The notes beneath the pieces were generated by a model that saw only the letters and a list, made by a program, of their open reading frames with translations, did no database searches and was not told where the DNA came from. 64,000 nucleotides of DNA from Aeromonas sp. RU39B. Its GTDB lineage: Bacteria > Pseudomonadota > Gammaproteobacteria > Enterobacterales > Aeromonadaceae. Shown here piece by piece: positions 20,288 to 29,263 of this stretch. Each line of letters starts with the position of its first letter. The first letter of the stretch is position 1. Position numbers and translations under genes: made by a program. Location of the stretch: positions 558,001 to 622,000 of the forward strand of contig NZ_FTMJ01000001.1 of NCBI RefSeq assembly GCF_900156095.1, read 5' to 3'.

Positions 20288-21403
20288 ATGAAAAAAGTCG
20301 GTTTGGTCGGTTGGCGCGGCATGGTCGGTTCGGTGTTGATGAGCCGGATGCAGGAAGAAAAAGATTTCGCCCGCATTGCGCCCACCTTCTTCACCACCTC
20401 CCAGGCCGGTGAAGCCGCGCCTAATTTCGGTGTGGATGCCGGCACCCTTAAGGATGCCTATGACATCGATGCTCTGGCCAGTCAGGCGATCATCATCACC
20501 TGCCAGGGTGGCGATTACACCAAGGATGTCTATCCGCGCCTGTTGGCCACCGGTTGGCAAGGTTACTGGATTGATGCCGCCTCGGCCCTGCGCATGGAAA
20601 AAGATGCCGTTATCATCCTCGATCCGGTTAATGGCGATGTGATTGAGCGTGCCCTGGACAACGGCATCAAGACCTTTGTCGGCGGCAACTGCACCGTCAG
20701 TCTGATGTTGTTGGCTCTGGGCGGTCTGTTCAAGGCCGATCTGGTGGAGTGGGTGAGTGTGGCCACTTACCAGGCCGCATCTGGCGGCGGTGCCCGTCAT
20801 ATGCGCGAGCTCATCACCCAAATGGGGATGCTGCGTGATGAAGTGGCGGTTGAGTTGGCCGACCCGGCGTCAGCCATCCTCGAGATTGAGCGCAAGGTCA
20901 CCGAGAAGACCCGTTCGGGCACGCTTCCGGTCGATAACTTTGGTGTGCCGCTCGCCGGCAGCCTGATCCCCTGGATTGACACCGCCCTGCCCAACGGCCA
21001 GAGCCGTGAAGAGTGGAAGGGTCAGGCCGAGACCAACAAGATCCTCGGTATTGAAGGGGCGCCGGTGCCGGTCGATGGTCTGTGTGTGCGTATCGGCGCT
21101 TTGCGCTGCCACAGCCAGGCCTTTACCATCAAACTCAAGAAGGATCTGCCACTGGCCGAGATCGAAGCACTGCTGGCGGCGCATAACGACTGGGTCAAGG
21201 TGGTGCCGAACGAGCGCGATATCAGCGCCCGTGAACTTACCCCGGCTGCGGTGACCGGTACCCTGAGCGTTCCGGTGGGTCGTCTGCGCAAGCTCAACAT
21301 GGGCCCGGAATATCTCTCGGCTTTTACCGTGGGTGACCAACTGCTGTGGGGGGCGGCTGAGCCGCTGCGCCGCATGCTGAACATCCTGCTCGATCGCGCC
21401 TGA
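20288..21403 (+). CDS. asd: Aspartate-semialdehyde dehydrogenase
   Basis: NADPH-dependent reduction of aspartyl phosphate to aspartate semialdehyde, the branch to lysine/diaminopimelate, threonine and methionine. 371 residues (E. coli 367) from the ATG at 20288, with TAGGAGATATC upstream. NADP-binding loop [11 protein letters not shown] at residues 8-18; catalytic Cys near 135 in [23 protein letters not shown] substrate region. A long open frame extends upstream but has no family similarity. The aspartokinase gene lysC is about 2 kb away on the other strand. Confidence 0.98.
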   Translation: MKKVGLVGWRGMVGSVLMSRMQEEKDFARIAPTFFTTSQAGEAAPNFGVDAGTLKDAYDIDALASQAIIITCQGGDYTKDVYPRLLATGWQGYWIDAASALRMEKDAVIILDPVNGDVIERALDNGIKTFVGGNCTVSLMLLALGGLFKADLVEWVSVATYQAASGGGARHMRELITQMGMLRDEVAVELADPASAILEIERKVTEKTRSGTLPVDNFGVPLAGSLIPWIDTALPNGQSREEWKGQAETNKILGIEGAPVPVDGLCVRIGALRCHSQAFTIKLKKDLPLAEIEALLAAHNDWVKVVPNERDISARELTPAAVTGTLSVPVGRLRKLNMGPEYLSAFTVGDQLLWGAAEPLRRMLNILLDRA

Positions 21404-21431
21404 TAAGCCCGATTTAGTGGGTCATGAACAG

Positions 21432-21458
21432 GGGAAGGCGAATGCCTTCCCTTTCTTT
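21432..21458 (+). terminator. Terminator after asd
   Basis: GGGAAGGC / GCCTTCCC stem with GAAT loop (21432-21451), then TTTCTTT. Confidence 0.8.
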
Positions 21459-21489
21459 ATCTACCGCCGTCTGAGCCCTCTATCACTGA

Positions 21490-21505
21490 TGTGATCTCGC
21501 TCACG
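21490..21505. promoter_or_regulatory. CRP-like site upstream of the DUF554 gene
   Basis: TGTGA-TCTCGC-TCACG matches 9 of 10 core CRP bases. A possible extended -10 (TGATATGCT) lies at 21533-21541. The remaining bases of this about 300-base gap to 21703 show nothing else recognisable. Confidence 0.5.
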
Positions 21506-21703
21506 CATCTTCTGGTCGCACCTGAAACCACGTGATATGCTAGCTCTCGCTTGCCTAGTCAGGTAGCCGGGTGTGCGTTTACATACCCCTTCGCGGCTGC
21601 CTCTCCGCTCTGCCTTATCTCATCTTATCGGCCGTTTGGCCCTCCCGGCAGTCTGGACTTGCGTGTTACAGGTCACGGCAAGCAATTGCCATGAGGGAAA
21701 AGC

Positions 21704-22420
21704 ATGTTAGGTCCACTAATCAACAGCGGCGCCATTATCTTTGGCGGCTTGGCCGGCGCTCGCCTGGCCCGTTTTATCCCCGAACGTTTGCAAAAAGGGC
21801 TGCCAGCAACGTTTGCCTTAGCCTCAGCGGCGATCGGTATCAGTATGATCGTCAAAGTGCACTTTCTGCCGGTGATGGTGATGGCGCTGATCCTCGGTAC
21901 GGCTATCGGTGAATTTTGTTATCTTGAGCACGGCGTCAGTCGGGCCGCCAAGGCGCTGCAGCAGCGCTGCAAACGCTGGCTACCGCTGCCGCACGGGCTG
22001 ACCTCGGATGAATTTGCCGGTCAGTTTACCGCGATCATCGTGTTGTTTGGGGCCAGCGGCCTCGGTGTGGTCGGCGCCATGACAGAAGGCCTCAATGGGG
22101 ACTACCAATTGCTGCTGGTGAAGTCGATGATGGATTTTATCACCGCCATCATTTTTGCCATTAGCCTGGGCCCGAGCGTGGCTGCCATCGCGCTGGTGCA
22201 ATTTTTGGTGCAGGTGGTGTTGTTTGCCGGAGCCAGTGTCGTTATGCCCTATATGGATGCGGTGGCCTATGCCGATTTCAGTGCGGTTGGCGGCATCATC
22301 ATGCTGGCGGTGGGGCTGCGGATTGCCCAGATCATGAAATTTGCCGTGGTCAATTTTCTGCCAGCCCTGCTACTGGTGTTGCCCTTTTCCTATCTGTGGC
22401 GTCACTTCTGGGGTGGCTGA
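21704..22420 (+). CDS. DUF554 membrane protein (YqgA/YdfK-like)
   Basis: Inner-membrane protein of unknown function, 238 residues with about seven predicted membrane segments. The N-terminal MLGPLINSGAIIFGGLAGA and the GTAIGE segment are characteristic of the DUF554 family. An AEC-type permease follows on the same strand after 73 bases, so both may be co-transcribed. A CRP-like site and possible promoter lie upstream. Substrate unknown. Confidence 0.82.
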   Translation: MLGPLINSGAIIFGGLAGARLARFIPERLQKGLPATFALASAAIGISMIVKVHFLPVMVMALILGTAIGEFCYLEHGVSRAAKALQQRCKRWLPLPHGLTSDEFAGQFTAIIVLFGASGLGVVGAMTEGLNGDYQLLLVKSMMDFITAIIFAISLGPSVAAIALVQFLVQVVLFAGASVVMPYMDAVAYADFSAVGGIIMLAVGLRIAQIMKFAVVNFLPALLLVLPFSYLWRHFWGG

Positions 22421-22493
22421 GCGGGCGGTTGATACCGCCTTGATGTAACGTAACGGCCGGCGGTGGCTGGCCACCTCTCTGAAGGAGGAGAGG

Positions 22494-23432
22494 ATGCCCA
22501 TTCTGACCATGGTCAATCAGGTCATCATCCTGTTCGTATTGATGGGGCTCGGTTTTGCACTGGCCCGTTTTCGCGTGCTCGACGAGCACGTCAGCCAAAA
22601 GCTCACCTGGCTGTTGTGCTACATCGTAATGCCCTGCCTTATTCTCTATTCGTTCCAGGCACCCTTTAGCCAGGCGCGGCTGCATAACTTCCTTGAGATG
22701 TTTATCATCACCGCCGGCCTGCATCTGCTCTGTATCGTGCTGGCCCGGTTATTTCTCAATGGCCGCACCTTGCGCCATACCGGTCGTCTGGCCGAGATGC
22801 GCGCAGCCAGTGTGTACCCCAACTGCGGCTTTATGGGCATACCGCTTATCAGCGCGCTGCAGGGAAGCACGGGCGTTTTCTATGGCTCGGTGTTTATCAC
22901 CGTCAACGGCATTTTTGCCTGGAGCCACGGGCTGATGCTCTTTAGCGGTCAGTTTGATCGCACTGCCCTGAAAAAGTCGCTGACTAATCCCAATATCCTG
23001 GCCGCTGTGGTGGGGTTGCCGATGTTTTTAACCGGTTGGCACCTGCCGGGCGCCCTGCAGCAGAGCCTGCACTATGTGGCCAATCTCAACACCGCGTTGT
23101 CGATGATGATCATTGGCGCCGCCATGAGTCGCATCCGCTTTGCTGGCATTCTCTCCACCCCGGCTGGCTGGCTCTGCCTGTTGCTGCGTAACCTGCTATT
23201 TCCACTGATCTGCCTGCTGGTGATGTGGTGGCTGGGTATTGAGGCCGAACTGCTGCTGTGCGCGCTGGTGTTGATGGCGTGTCCGGTGGCCGGCATTACG
23301 GTGATTTTTGCCCAGCTGACCGGGCGCGATACCCAGTTTATCGGGCAAACACTGACCCTCTCGACGCTGCTCAGTGTATTGACTCTGCCACTGATGTTGG
23401 CGCTGGCCCAGTGGTTGTTAACACTGGGGTAG
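22494..23432 (+). CDS. AEC family transporter (auxin-efflux-carrier type)
   Basis: Ten-segment permease of the bile/arsenite/AEC superfamily, 312 residues. Two five-helix repeats are visible, with the N-terminal LTWLLCYIVMPCLILYSF and ASVYPNCGFMGIPLISAL patterns typical of MleP/AEC transporters that carry malonate, malate or other carboxylates. The start ATG follows GAAGGAGGAG. It lies downstream of the DUF554 gene and converges with lysC. Substrate cannot be deduced from sequence. Confidence 0.85.
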   Translation: MPILTMVNQVIILFVLMGLGFALARFRVLDEHVSQKLTWLLCYIVMPCLILYSFQAPFSQARLHNFLEMFIITAGLHLLCIVLARLFLNGRTLRHTGRLAEMRAASVYPNCGFMGIPLISALQGSTGVFYGSVFITVNGIFAWSHGLMLFSGQFDRTALKKSLTNPNILAAVVGLPMFLTGWHLPGALQQSLHYVANLNTALSMMIIGAAMSRIRFAGILSTPAGWLCLLLRNLLFPLICLLVMWWLGIEAELLLCALVLMACPVAGITVIFAQLTGRDTQFIGQTLTLSTLLSVLTLPLMLALAQWLLTLG

Positions 23433-23498
23433 GGATGCAATGCCATAAAAACCAAGGCCCGCAGTTGCGGGCCTTGTGCATTTTGGGTCTAGAGAGGC

Positions 23499-24851
23499 TT
23501 AGCCAATCAGGCCGTGGTGCAGGCAGTTGACAATATTGACTGCCTCAGCCTCGTTAACCAGGAAGCAGAGGTTATGGGTGCTGGCGCCGTAGCAAATCAT
23601 GCGGATATTGTGGCTGTCGATGGCCGCAAACACCTGGCCGCCTACGCCGTTGACTTCGCTCATGCGGTTACCGATCAGGGCAACCAGCGACAGGCCCGTT
23701 TCAACTTTCACCTTGCACAGGGCACCCAGCTCAGCCAGTACCGCCTCGCTGAGTAGCGAATCGCCGTTGGTCTGGCTACCGGTATGATCGAGGGTCAGCG
23801 CCACGCTCACTTCCGAGGTGGTGATGAGATCGACCGAGATGCGGTGGCGGGCCAGAATGCCAAACACTTCGGCCAAAAAGCCGTAGGCGTGCACCATGTT
23901 CGGGCTGTGCAGGGTCAGCAGCACCTGATTGCGGCGCAGGGCCACGGCACGAAACAGCGGGCTGGAGCTGGTCTCGGCGCGGATCCAGGTACCACCGGCT
24001 GCCGGATCGCGGCTCGAGCCGACAAACACCGGAATGTTCTGGCGCACGGCCGGTTGCAACGTTGAGGGGTGCAGTACCTTGGCTCCGAAGGTGGCCATTT
24101 CGGCCGCTTCGGCAAAGGTGATTTCGGGGATCGGCTTGGCACGGGACACCAGACGCGGGTCCATGGTGTAGATGCCGGGGACATCGGTCCAAATTTCGAT
24201 GGTGGCCACGTCCAAGGCTTCACCGAGCAGGGCCGCACTGTAATCCGAGCCGCCGCGTCCGAGGGTGGTGGTGCGCCCTTCGCTGTCAGCGCCGATAAAA
24301 CCTTGAGTGACCACGATGGCATCGTTCATCAGGCCGCCGATCTCACGCTGGCATTGGGCGCGGGTGGTGTCCAAATCCACGTTGGCTTTGCCAAAGCGGC
24401 TGTCGGTGCGCAATAACGTGCGCACGTCAGCCCACACGGCGCGGTGGCCGCGCTGGTTCAACAGCTCGGTAAACAGGCGGCTTGACATCATCTCGCCATA
24501 AGCAATCAGGCGATCGGCCAACTCGGCGTCGCTGTGTTGGCGTGCCTGGGCGGCCAGCGTGGCGACTTCATCAAGTTGACTGTTGATAATGGCCACCACC
24601 TCGGCCGGATTACCCAGCGCTGTCAGGATGTTGTGCTGGATCTGATGCAACTTGCCAAGATGTTCAGCCAGGGCCGCGTCATCGAGTTGTCCGTTGGCAA
24701 TTGCCACCAGCAGATTGGTGACGCCGGCACTGGCACTGAGCACCACCAGACGGGTATCCGGATTGGCAACAACGACGTCGGCGCTAAGGCCCATGGCGGT
24801 GGCATCGGCCACGCTGGTGCCGCCAAACTTGGCGACGTTGAGAGCGGTCAT
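23499..24851 (-). CDS. lysC: Lysine-sensitive aspartokinase III
   Basis: Phosphorylates aspartate, the first step of the lysine branch. 450 residues (E. coli LysC 449). Kinase domain with KFGGTSVADATAM (residues 8-20), GRGGSDYSAALLGEAL and EIWTDVPGIYTMDPR; C-terminal tandem ACT domains (about 305-450) bind lysine for feedback inhibition. Expression should also be controlled by lysine at RNA level, because a complete lysine riboswitch lies between the promoter and the start codon. No homoserine dehydrogenase domain is attached. Confidence 0.97.
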   Translation of the reverse strand: MTALNVAKFGGTSVADATAMGLSADVVVANPDTRLVVLSASAGVTNLLVAIANGQLDDAALAEHLGKLHQIQHNILTALGNPAEVVAIINSQLDEVATLAAQARQHSDAELADRLIAYGEMMSSRLFTELLNQRGHRAVWADVRTLLRTDSRFGKANVDLDTTRAQCQREIGGLMNDAIVVTQGFIGADSEGRTTTLGRGGSDYSAALLGEALDVATIEIWTDVPGIYTMDPRLVSRAKPIPEITFAEAAEMATFGAKVLHPSTLQPAVRQNIPVFVGSSRDPAAGGTWIRAETSSSPLFRAVALRRNQVLLTLHSPNMVHAYGFLAEVFGILARHRISVDLITTSEVSVALTLDHTGSQTNGDSLLSEAVLAELGALCKVKVETGLSLVALIGNRMSEVNGVGGQVFAAIDSHNIRMICYGASTHNLCFLVNEAEAVNIVNCLHHGLIG

Positions 24852-24940
24852 GAAAACTCCTGTCTATCAATAAAAAGCCGGTTAACATCGGGCGTCAGAC
24901 AGGGGAAGCGAAAAAATGGCAGGAACAGCAATTTATCCCG

Positions 24941-25123
24941 GCCAGAAGCGCTCCACCTAGAAGGATTTCCCTTCACCGATGACAGCCCGGGGGATTCAGC
25001 CCCCGTAGCCGATGGAGTGCGCTGCCGGCTCGCTCTCACATCTCGGCGCTGCTCCCCCTGACCTGACATCGCTGGAGACCGGTCTCCTCGTTCAGGCTGC
25101 CTGGGCAACGCTCCTCTTCTGGC
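24941..25123 (-). promoter_or_regulatory. Lysine riboswitch (L box) of lysC
   Basis: The closing P1 stem is formed by GCCAGAAG at the 5' side (complement of 25116-25123) and CTTCTGGC at the 3' side (complement of 24941-24948), 8 pairs. Between them the minus strand carries the conserved core seen in the E. coli lysC leader: AGAAGAGG, GCGTTGCCCA, the GAGGAG...CTCC element, ATCGGCTACGGGGGCTGAAT, and GGTGGAGCGCTTCTGG. An additional hairpin CTCCACC / GGTGGAG (25123-25143) precedes P1. About 90 bases separate P1 from the lysC start; I do not see a clear intrinsic terminator there, so control may act on translation or Rho. Confidence 0.92.
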
Positions 25124-25152
25124 TCCACCCTTGGGCGGTGGAGTAAAAAAAC

Positions 25153-25181
25153 AAATAACCTGTGATCGCGATCCTTGTCAA
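25153..25181 (-). promoter_or_regulatory. lysC promoter
   Basis: TTGACA (complement of 25176-25181) and TTATTT (complement of 25153-25158) with 17-base spacing, just upstream of the riboswitch hairpins. Confidence 0.7.
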
Positions 25182-25238
25182 TCTCCAATCTTGTTTGGCG
25201 GCAAGGAAGGCGACTGACTCTGACATGTGGTTATTTCT

Positions 25239-26564
25239 TCAAATTTCTTTGAGCAAAATTTTCGAGCGGCGCTGCCAGTTATAAAGGCGCTGTTTGGCAA
25301 CCGGCAGATCTTCTACCGACACCGGCGTAAAACCACGCTCCTGGAACCAGTGGATCGAGCGGGTGGTCAGTACAAACAGCCGCGCAATACCGCGTTTGCG
25401 GGCGTGCTCGGTGACTTTGGCGATCAGCATGTCGCCGCGACTACCGCTGCGATAATCCGGATGGATCGCCACGCAAGCCATCTCGGCCATCGCCTCTTCG
25501 TGAAAGCAATAGAGCGCGGCGCAGCCGATGATCAGGCCATCACGGGCGATCACAGTGAAGTGTTCGATCTCCATCTCCAGTTGCTCGCGAGAGCGACGCA
25601 CCAGAATGCCCTCTTCTTCGAGCGGACGGATCAGCTCAAGGATGCCGCCAATATCGTCGATGGTGGCAGAGCGCGCCCGCTCGGCGCTTTCGCGCACGAT
25701 CTGGGTGCCCACCCCTTCCCGGGTAAACAGCTCTTGCAGCAGGGCGCCATCTTCTTTGTAGCTCACCAGATGGGAGCGAGGGACGCCACCGCGGCACGAG
25801 GCAATCGCCGCGCGCAGATAGCGAGCCGTACCGGAGAGATGATCCCCGTCGCGCTGCATCAGGCAGAGCAGCTCCTCGGCCTCTTCCGGGAACAATTCGG
25901 AGATGGCCTGACCGTTACGATCCAGTACCCCTTGATGGGAGCCAAAACAGATAAGCTTGTCGGCGTGAATGTCGATGGCGATACGCTGGGCCACCTCTTC
26001 GGAGCTTAAGTTAAAACTCTCGCCCGTGACCGAGCAGCCGATGGGGGAGACCAGCACCAGATGGTTTTGATCGAGCTGACGCTGGACCCCTTCCACATCG
26101 ACCCGGCGCACCTTGCCACTCAGGCAGTAGTCGACCCCTTCATCCACACCCAGCGGCTGGGCGGTGACGAAGTTACCACTCACCACGCTAATGCGGGCGC
26201 CCTGCATCGGGGTGTTACTCAACCCCATCGACAGACGCGAGGTGATCTCGAACTGCATGCCACCACACACCTGCTTGATGATGGCCAGACTCTCTTCGTC
26301 GGTGACCCGGGTCTGCTTGTGAAAGTTGGGGGCGATCCCCACCCGCGCCAGCGCCTCGTCATTTTGTGGACGGGCACCAAACACCAGCACCAGGCGGATA
26401 CCGAGCGTCTGCAGCAGGGCAATATCATTGATGATGTTATTGAAGTTGGGGTGGGCGAAGGCTTCGCCACCGATCATCAGAACAAAGGTACCGCCCCGGT
26501 GAAAATTGACATAAGGGGTCGATTGCCGAAACGCATTCACCAGCGCCGGATCACGTTCACGCAC
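25239..26564 (-). CDS. argA: Amino-acid N-acetyltransferase (N-acetylglutamate synthase) ArgA
   Basis: First step of arginine synthesis: acetyl-CoA plus glutamate gives N-acetylglutamate. 441 residues (E. coli 443). N-terminal amino-acid-kinase-like arginine-sensing domain ([26 protein letters not shown]) and C-terminal GNAT domain ([38 protein letters not shown]). The start is GTG at 26564 with AAGGA eight bases upstream. An ARG box lies 45-65 bases upstream, fitting repression by ArgR-arginine in addition to allosteric inhibition. Confidence 0.97.
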   Translation of the reverse strand: MRERDPALVNAFRQSTPYVNFHRGGTFVLMIGGEAFAHPNFNNIINDIALLQTLGIRLVLVFGARPQNDEALARVGIAPNFHKQTRVTDEESLAIIKQVCGGMQFEITSRLSMGLSNTPMQGARISVVSGNFVTAQPLGVDEGVDYCLSGKVRRVDVEGVQRQLDQNHLVLVSPIGCSVTGESFNLSSEEVAQRIAIDIHADKLICFGSHQGVLDRNGQAISELFPEEAEELLCLMQRDGDHLSGTARYLRAAIASCRGGVPRSHLVSYKEDGALLQELFTREGVGTQIVRESAERARSATIDDIGGILELIRPLEEEGILVRRSREQLEMEIEHFTVIARDGLIIGCAALYCFHEEAMAEMACVAIHPDYRSGSRGDMLIAKVTEHARKRGIARLFVLTTRSIHWFQERGFTPVSVEDLPVAKQRLYNWQRRSKILLKEI

Positions 26565-26609
26565 TGCAGGATCCTTTCGAGAAGATAGATAGTCATTAAT
26601 AGCGTCAAT

Positions 26610-26629
26610 ATATGAAAATCAATGCATAA
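26610..26629. promoter_or_regulatory. ARG box (ArgR operator) upstream of argA
   Basis: ATATGAAAATCAATGCATAA fits the 18-20 bp ArgR consensus with half sites TGAAA (for TGAAT) and ATGCA (for ATTCA), 8 of 10 core bases. A second box usually sits 2-3 bases away; only a weak match (TATTC at 26639-26645) is visible. Confidence 0.6.
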
Positions 26630-26713
26630 ATCAAGAGTATTTATTCTGCGGCGCAAGGATAATTCAACATGCTAGTATCAGGTCATCCATGTGTGGCCAT
26701 TCAAGGTGATCTC

Positions 26714-27064
26714 ATGAATGACTTTAGCGACACTCCCCTTGCCGCCGATGAGCTGACCGCCCGCTTTGCTCCCTTGCTGCAGCAACTGCTGGCGGCCTAT
26801 GCCAGCGCCGATAAAGAGACCTTCTCCCAACTGGTCAGCCCCGAATGGTTTGCCAAGCATGCCGGTGATCGCTTCGACAAGGGCGCCAGTGCCTTTCGTG
26901 ATGCGTTTGGGCAGTGCCGCAAACTGGAGTTTGTCACCTCTTTGCGACGGGGACATGACCAACTGCTGGTCTGGAAAGGATTATTCTGTGCCAGCGAAGA
27001 TGAGTGGCTCATCCATCTGCAAGTGAGCCCCAGCGGCCAGGTAGAAGGTTTCTGGATCGTATAA
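26714..27064 (+). CDS. Small conserved-looking protein, possibly NTF2-like
   Basis: 116 residues, not confidently recognised. The ATG at 26714 is preceded by AAGGTGAT. Predicted pattern is an N-terminal helix (ADELTARFAPLLQQLLAAYAS), a second helix with FSQLVSPEWFAKHAGD, then beta strands ending in VEGFWIV, which resembles the order of NTF2/SnoaL-like folds used by small enzymes and binding proteins. No signal peptide, no metal motif. It sits divergent from argA and 75 bases before msrA; codon usage resembles its neighbours. Confidence 0.65.
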   Translation: MNDFSDTPLAADELTARFAPLLQQLLAAYASADKETFSQLVSPEWFAKHAGDRFDKGASAFRDAFGQCRKLEFVTSLRRGHDQLLVWKGLFCASEDEWLIHLQVSPSGQVEGFWIV

Positions 27065-27139
27065 CCCCTGTCGGTTCGGGTTGATTGGCTGGCGCTTCTC
27101 CTCTATTGTCGGGCTCTCATGGAATTACAGGAGTCTGTC

Positions 27140-27778
27140 ATGGAGAAAACCCACATGATCACGGCCGCTGACGCGCTGCCGGGTCGTGCATCCCCGCTGC
27201 CGGTCAACCCCGTGCATTTCGTTAACGGCAACGGCATGCTCGCCCCTTGGCCAGCCGGTCTCTCGGTTGCCTGGCTCGGCATGGGCTGTTTCTGGGGCGT
27301 CGAGCGTCTGTTCTGGCAGCAGGAAGGGGTATGGTCCACGGCTGCCGGTTATCAAGGGGGCTTTACGCCCAATCCGACCTATCAGGAAGTGTGCACTGGA
27401 CAGACCGGCCACGCTGAAACCGTTCAGATCGTGTTTGATCCTGCCGTCATCAGTTACGCCGATCTGCTGCGTCTGTTCTGGGAGCATCATGATCCGGCGC
27501 AAGGCATGCGTCAGGGTGGTGATATCGGCACTCAATACCGCTCCGTGCTGTTTTATGCCGATGAGGCGCAAAAAGCCGCTGCCGAAGCGAGCCTCGTCGC
27601 GTATCAGCAAGCGATGCAAGAGAGTGGCGATGCGCGAGCCATCACCACCGAGATCCTGCCGCTGACCCCGTTCTACTACGCCGAAGAGTACCACCAGCAA
27701 TACCTGGCCAAGAATCCGGAAGGGTACTGTGGACTGGGTGGGATCGGGGTGTGTCTGCCGCCGAACCTGCAAAAGTAA
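27140..27778 (+). CDS. msrA: Peptide-methionine (S)-S-oxide reductase MsrA
   Basis: Repairs oxidised methionine S-sulfoxide in proteins, using thioredoxin. 212 residues, the same as E. coli MsrA, when started at the ATG 27140 preceded by AGGAG; an ATG 21 bases upstream is in frame but lacks a ribosome site. The catalytic motif [10 protein letters not shown] (Cys near 52) is present with the conserved AGYQGG, TGHAE and HDPAQ segments. The resolving cysteines lie in the C-terminus ([10 protein letters not shown]). No MsrB is fused or adjacent. Confidence 0.96.
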   Translation: MEKTHMITAADALPGRASPLPVNPVHFVNGNGMLAPWPAGLSVAWLGMGCFWGVERLFWQQEGVWSTAAGYQGGFTPNPTYQEVCTGQTGHAETVQIVFDPAVISYADLLRLFWEHHDPAQGMRQGGDIGTQYRSVLFYADEAQKAAAEASLVAYQQAMQESGDARAITTEILPLTPFYYAEEYHQQYLAKNPEGYCGLGGIGVCLPPNLQK

Positions 27779-27816
27779 AGGGCTGCAGGGGATTGCGTAA
27801 AAAAGTTGAAATGGTG

Positions 27817-27845
27817 GGAACTTATTTTTCAGCCCTCTGTCTCAA
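27817..27845 (+). promoter_or_regulatory. Candidate sigmaE promoter
   Basis: GGAACTT at 27817-27823 and GTCTCAA at 27839-27845 with 15-base spacing. The -35 is a full match to the RpoE consensus GGAACTT and the -10 is near GTCTAA. It is followed by about 100 bases ending in an intrinsic terminator and no open frame. Confidence 0.6.
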
Positions 27846-27849
27846 TAGT

Positions 27850-27946
27850 AAGGTGCCCAGGGAGGGGACCTTGAGACCAGACGCTTCTTCCCCTTTTAGT
27901 GACAGCAAGCCGGGCCGTACCTGTGAGACAGGACGGCCCGTTTCTT
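27850..27946 (+). ncRNA. Candidate sigmaE-dependent small RNA
   Basis: Predicted transcript of about 97 bases downstream of the sigmaE-like promoter. It contains a 5' hairpin (AAGGT 27850-27854 with ACCTT 27868-27872), an unstructured pyrimidine-rich linker CTTCTTCCCCTTTT (27883-27896) that could pair with Shine-Dalgarno sequences or bind Hfq, and a GC-rich terminator. The arrangement is like RybB/MicA-type envelope-stress RNAs, but no sequence similarity to them is claimed. The start site and length are inferred. Confidence 0.5.
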
Positions 27947-27949
27947 TAT
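27911..27949 (+). terminator. Terminator downstream of msrA / sRNA candidate
   Basis: CGGGCCGT / ACGGCCCG (27911-27918 and 27933-27940), extended by CCTGT/ACAGG pairing, followed by TTTCTTTATTT. Serves the candidate RNA and any msrA read-through. Confidence 0.8.
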
Positions 27950-27986
27950 TTGCACGGATGGGGTGGGGGCAGTGCTCTGGCGCGCG

Positions 27987-28322
27987 TTAGCGCAGCGTGC
28001 TGTCGAACAGATTCTTGATAAGGTTGATAAATTCGCTCAGAAATTCGCGCTGGGGGACGGTGGGGGTGCGTTGCCAGACGGCGGAGAGCACCTCTTCCAA
28101 GTCGGCCACCACGGCATCGGCCTCTTGCATGATGACAAAACGCATCTTGGCGTCGATATGCGGATTTTGTTCACAGATCGCCATCAGATTACCGGCGACC
28201 TGATTGCTGACCATATCTTCAATGGTCTCGCCGCCACTCTCTTCTCCCTTTTGCTCAAACAGAGCCAGACTCTCGACCAGATATTCGATGAGCGCCTGAT
28301 ACCCTTCGCTGTCGACCACCAT
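27987..28322 (-). CDS. DUF3802 family protein
   Basis: 111 residues of unknown function. The start is the ATG giving MVVDSEGYQALIEYL, with AGGTGTAAGC upstream; the open frame to 28391 overlaps the GNAT gene and is not needed. All-helical acidic protein with no membrane segment or signal. The sequence resembles the short DUF3802 family of Vibrio/Aeromonas-type bacteria (assigned from memory, moderate certainty). It lies 32 bases downstream of the GNAT gene on the same strand and may be the last gene of that transcript. Confidence 0.6.
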   Translation of the reverse strand: MVVDSEGYQALIEYLVESLALFEQKGEESGGETIEDMVSNQVAGNLMAICEQNPHIDAKMRFVIMQEADAVVADLEEVLSAVWQRTPTVPQREFLSEFINLIKNLFDSTLR

Positions 28323-28354
28323 GATGCTTACACCTATCCAATTGAAAAACTGGC

Positions 28355-28846
28355 TTATTGTAGTGATGATAAGGGCATTGACAACAGGCATTGCAGTCGA
28401 TGTCGTGTAAAGATGACCCCTTTTCGGTCAACCTGCTCCACGGCGCAGACGTTAAATCCCCTGCTTAAAAATAGTCCAAGGCTGAGCAGGCTGGCTTCGG
28501 TTTCCAACCGGGGCAGGCGCTGCAGTCGGGCAAACGCCATCAGCGTATCGAGCAAACTGCCGCCCACCCCCTGGCGCTGATGCGCCGCATCCACGTAAAG
28601 CAGCCCCACATGAGCGCTGGTATCCAGGGTGACAAAGCCGATACGCCGTGACTGCCACCAGGCTACCCAGCCCAGACTTTCTCGCAGCGCGTTGATAAAA
28701 CGCGGGTCAAGCGCACCCTGCGCCCACGCCTCGCGCTGGGCAACGCTGTAGTGATCCCCTGTGCTTTGGCGCACAGTTTGCGCAAACAAACTGGCCAGCG
28801 CCCCATAGTCAGCTGGGGTTAAGGGAGCGATGTTCAGCATGGGCAT
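28355..28846 (-). CDS. GNAT family N-acetyltransferase
   Basis: 163 residues from ATG 28846 (ATG 28840 is an alternative). The acetyl-CoA-binding motif A is visible as DAAHQRQGVGGSLLDTLM, and the strand order matches the Gcn5 fold. Its substrate is unknown; single-domain GNATs of this size acetylate small molecules or protein N-termini. The start overlaps the end of the upstream YjbR-type gene by 38 bases, so translational coupling is likely. Confidence 0.82.
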   Translation of the reverse strand: MPMLNIAPLTPADYGALASLFAQTVRQSTGDHYSVAQREAWAQGALDPRFINALRESLGWVAWWQSRRIGFVTLDTSAHVGLLYVDAAHQRQGVGGSLLDTLMAFARLQRLPRLETEASLLSLGLFLSRGFNVCAVEQVDRKGVIFTRHRLQCLLSMPLSSLQ

Positions 28847-29186
28847 CTGGACGCTGACGTTTGGGCAATCCGGCGCACACCTGCTCATAGGAGTGCTTAA
28901 TCCAGCCTTGCCAGAGATCAGTGGCGAGGCTCGCCGTTAAGGTGACCGTGTTCCAGTGCTGCTTGTTCATGTGCCAGCCAGGGGTGACCTCGGGATGGAT
29001 TTCACGCAGCAGCAGGGCCAGATCCGGGTTGCATTTGAGGTTGACCTGCATCGGCTCGGTTTGCCAGCGCACCAGTGCGAACATCTTGCCGGCGATGCGA
29101 TAGACCAGATATTCCGGGCCAAACGGGGTGTCTTCGGTCGCACCGGGCAGTGAAAGCAGGTGTTCTCGCAGGGCACTGAGCGTCAT
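28809..29186 (-). CDS. yjbR: MmcQ/YjbR family DNA-binding-fold protein
   Basis: 125 residues. MmcQ/YjbR proteins share a CyaY-like fold of unknown cellular role. Family pattern: LREHLLSLPGATEDTPFG at the N-terminus, KMFALV, then VNLKCNP and a C-terminal HMNKQHWNTV plus LIxxSYxxV-like helix (WIKHSYEQVCAGLP). Start at the ATG 29186, the second of TTG-ATG. First gene of a small minus-strand cluster with a GNAT and DUF3802 gene; divergent from the alpha/beta hydrolase. Confidence 0.85.
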   Translation of the reverse strand: MTLSALREHLLSLPGATEDTPFGPEYLVYRIAGKMFALVRWQTEPMQVNLKCNPDLALLLREIHPEVTPGWHMNKQHWNTVTLTASLATDLWQGWIKHSYEQVCAGLPKRQRPDAHAEHRSLNPS

Positions 29187-29263
29187 CAAGGTTGCGGCCG
29201 CCTCTTTTGCTAGAATAGGCGCCCAGTATAGCCCTGCGGGGAAGGAAGACGAGAAGGAAAAGC

